Part shown: positions 62,209-64,000 of the stretch, piece after piece
How the letters are laid out: each line of letters starts with the position of its first letter
Position numbering within the stretch: the first letter of the stretch is position 1
Assembly (NCBI GenBank): GCA_026416955.1
Contig: JAOAEE010000042.1
Coordinates: forward strand, 24,748-88,747
From: Ignavibacteria bacterium
Lineage (GTDB): Bacteria; Bacteroidota; Ignavibacteria; Kapaibacteriales; UBA2268
Reading direction: 5' to 3'
Length of the DNA stretch: 64,000 nt
Position numbers and translations under genes: made by a program
The notes under the pieces: model-generated
What the model was told of the DNA's origin: nothing
Databases searched by the model: none
Seen by the model: only the letters and a program-made list of their open reading frames with translations

Positions 62209-62283
62209 GTAATTGTACTCAATTTCCTCATTCCTTTTACAAAGTAATTTGCAATTTGTAGATTGTTAAAACAGGGATGTTTT

Positions 62284-62910
62284 ATGGAACAAAGTAGTCA
62301 TTACTCATTAGTTATTGCCGACGACCACCCTTTGGTTCGTGTTGGAATTAAATCATACTTGTTTTCTGAACCAAAGTTTAGGATTGTCGGCGAGGCTTCC
62401 AATGGATTGGAAGCTTTGGATTTAATTGAAACTCTTTCTCCAGATATCGCTGTAATTGATATTGTTATGCCCCATCTCGATGGAGTTAGCTTAACAAAAC
62501 AACTGCAAGAGAAAAATTTAAAATCTAAAGTACTATTAATCACTGCTCTGGAAGAATTTATTGATGTGTCCGATGCATTTTTCTCGGGTGCCGACGGAAT
62601 TATTTCAAAAAGTGTGAGCCAGGAGGTTTTTATTAATACATTGGAACAAATTGCCTCGGGCAAAAAGGTTTATTGTAAAGCAATTTTTCAATTGCTTTTT
62701 GATAATAACAGATATACTAGGACAAGTAAGGATTTAGTTAACTTTTCTAAACTTCAACAAAAAATAATTTCAAGGCGAATGCGTGGCTATCTTTTTTCCG
62801 AGATTGCGCAAGAATTAAATCTATCGATTCCCGAAATTGCTTCCGAAGTTTCTTGCATTTTAGAAACGCTTGATGATTATGAGTTTATTATTAATTCAAT
62901 TTCTCATTGA
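62284..62910 (+). CDS. NarL-like response regulator with degenerate output domain
   Basis: 208 aa from the ATG at 62284 (the TTG at 62263 gives only an added MLKQGCF). Receiver residues are intact: D13-D14, D59 (IDIVMPHLDG), T87 and K109. The C-terminal part (FSKLQQKIISRRMRGYLFSEIAQELNLSIPEIASEV) can be aligned with a LuxR HTH, but the key recognition-helix residues (SVRTVQNHRANI in the neighbour) are missing, so DNA binding may be lost. It could act as a phosphate sink or by protein contact. Its start is 75 bases after the first regulator. Confidence 0.85.
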   Translation: MEQSSHYSLVIADDHPLVRVGIKSYLFSEPKFRIVGEASNGLEALDLIETLSPDIAVIDIVMPHLDGVSLTKQLQEKNLKSKVLLITALEEFIDVSDAFFSGADGIISKSVSQEVFINTLEQIASGKKVYCKAIFQLLFDNNRYTRTSKDLVNFSKLQQKIISRRMRGYLFSEIAQELNLSIPEIASEVSCILETLDDYEFIINSISH

Positions 62911-62972
62911 TTGGTATATTTTTTGTAAGCAATATTAATTATGATTTATAATAAAATGGTATAAATAGAAAA
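62911..62972. other. Short AT-rich spacer before the fibre-like gene
   Basis: 62 bases with no hairpin and no clear TAnnTTTG box; the fibre gene may read through from the regulators. Confidence 0.4.
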
Positions 62973-64000
62973 ATGAAAACAAACATTTCATTAGGGGTTC
63001 TTTGGTTTCTGATTTTCACGTTTTTTGCTTCGCTCGAAATTTTTTCGCAAGCACAAAACGTTGGAATCGGAACCACAACACCTCACAGTTCTGCTCTTTT
63101 GGAATTATTTTCGACTTCGCACGGTTTTTTAGTACCCCGATTAACTACTACACAAAGAAATGCAATTACAAACCCTGCAACAGGTCTTTTAATTTACAAT
63201 TTAGATAGTCAAAGGTTTGAGTATTATAATGGTACACAATGGGTTGGGGTGGTTTCGTCTATAGCAACAGTCCCATTTAATTTAATTTCAACAGGTACAA
63301 ACACTTCGGCTACAATGACTGTTGGGACTGGTGCAAGTATTGTCCTTGGTGGTGGAACAATTGAATCCAATGTTTTTAAGGGAACTGGCTCGACAACCGA
63401 TGCAGTCGATTTAGCTACTTCGGAAGTTGCTGGTGTTTTGCCAATTTCCAAAGGTGGAACTGGTTTGAGTACTACCCCGACACAAGGGCAACTGCTTATT
63501 GGGAATGGAATTGGATTTTCTCTCAATCAACTTACTGCAGGTACTGGTATCACAATTACAAATGGTGCTGGTACAATAACTATTGCAGATGCTAACGCCA
63601 ACACGGAAGTTACTGGTTCGGGGACATCTGGTCAAGTTACATTTTGGAATGCCCCGAATAATGTGGTTGGCGATAATGATTTTTGGTGGGATAATACAAA
63701 CAAAAGGCTCGGACTTGGAACCACATCTCCATCTCAAAGATTGCATATTTCAGGTAATTTGTTGTTTACTGGAGCATTAATGCCTAATGGTGCAGCCGGA
63801 ACGAGTGGGCAAGTTTTGGTTTCACAAGGTGCTGGCAATCCACCTCAATGGGCTTCCGCATCGAGTTTAGAGACAGACCCAGTGTATACGGCAGCGATAC
63901 CGAACATAGTGTTCGATGGAGATGCTGCTGGAGGAGATTTAAGCGGGACATATCCGAACCCAACAGTAGCAAAAATACAAGGCAATCCAGTATCTAATGC
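62973..64000 (+). CDS. Secreted fibre-like / surface repeat protein, cut by the right edge
   Basis: Open from the ATG at 62973 to the last base (342 codons plus two bases), with no stop. Signal peptide SLGVLWFLIFTFFASLEIFSQ. Then the recurrent head of Bacteroidota-Chlorobiota fibre-like proteins: NVGIGTTTPHSSALLEL, GFLVPRLTTTQRNAITNP, ATGLLIYNLDS and EYYNGTQWVG, followed by a Gly/Thr/Asn-rich repeat field (PISKGGTGLSTTPTQGQLL, GTGITITNGAGTITIADA). The last visible piece, GGDLSGTYPNPTVAKIQGNP, usually occurs many times in such proteins. Many homologues end in an S74-type self-cleaving chaperone, which is not in view. Function is probably adhesion or surface structure. Confidence 0.8.
   Translation, partial: MKTNISLGVLWFLIFTFFASLEIFSQAQNVGIGTTTPHSSALLELFSTSHGFLVPRLTTTQRNAITNPATGLLIYNLDSQRFEYYNGTQWVGVVSSIATVPFNLISTGTNTSATMTVGTGASIVLGGGTIESNVFKGTGSTTDAVDLATSEVAGVLPISKGGTGLSTTPTQGQLLIGNGIGFSLNQLTAGTGITITNGAGTITIADANANTEVTGSGTSGQVTFWNAPNNVVGDNDFWWDNTNKRLGLGTTSPSQRLHISGNLLFTGALMPNGAAGTSGQVLVSQGAGNPPQWASASSLETDPVYTAAIPNIVFDGDAAGGDLSGTYPNPTVAKIQGNPVSN

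Noticed and set aside
1..64000. Insertion sequences, integrases, phage or defence islands
   Set aside because: No transposase, recombinase, restriction or Cas-like reading frame was seen, and no flanking direct repeats; the split genes have simple frameshifts rather than insertions.

Overview
The window is AT-rich bacterial chromosome with no phage, IS element, rRNA or CRISPR. Several signs point to the Bacteroidota-Chlorobiota (FCB) group, perhaps a Kapabacteria- or Ignavibacteria-like lineage. At least seven secreted proteins end in a type-A T9SS sorting domain. Boxes of the TAnnTTTG form lie upstream of several genes, and one tRNA has the full TTTG-N19-TAnnTTTG promoter. There is Kdo/heptosyltransferase-type LPS machinery, TPR histidine kinases and SBBP, WG and Ycf48-like propellers. 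The lineage below that group is inference. Many genes have clear Shine-Dalgarno sequences, which fits Chlorobiota-like relatives better than core Bacteroidetes.

1-8 kb: the end of a homocysteine methyltransferase/MTHFR, tRNA-Thr, a frameshifted small secreted protein, two lipoproteins, an Lgt-like membrane protein, an ECF-type sigma factor, biotin carboxylase, queC and an SRPBCC/GyrI-like protein. 8-19 kb (mostly minus strand): a T9SS propeller protein, alpha-glucan phosphorylase, and a tight five-gene operon (isocitrate-dehydrogenase-like, HMG-CoA-lyase-like, class III CoA-transferase, LeuC-like, LeuD-like), plus a YrdC/Sua5 protein and agmatinase. 19-31 kb: a GT39-type glycosyltransferase, an SDR, an MltD-like murein transglycosylase, a DapB-like protein, two tandem paralogous TPR histidine kinases and a WG-repeat protein. 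31-41 kb: rlmN, an envelope protein, kdsB, a GT9 heptosyltransferase divergent from an L,D-transpeptidase across a 34-bp palindrome, a T9SS protein, tRNA-Leu, a TPR-GT2 gene split at an A9 run, tatC and a TPR membrane protein.

41-57 kb is a surface-protein island: a 2,683-aa beta-helix/propeller protein followed by four more T9SS cargos with dockerin-like and cohesin-like segments, separated in part by strong hairpins. 57-64 kb: a GT2, an outer-membrane protein, a GT9, glutamine-dependent NAD synthetase, two NarL-type response regulators and the start of a fibre-like secreted protein running off the right edge.

Functionally the window combines envelope building (Kdo, heptosyl transfer, peptidoglycan remodelling, Tat and T9SS cargo) with central metabolism. 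The most interesting points are the five-gene CoA/dicarboxylate operon, whose substrate motifs depart from standard IDH and LeuD; the dockerin/cohesin-like T9SS modules; and the TPR-GT2 gene broken at a textbook slippery sequence.
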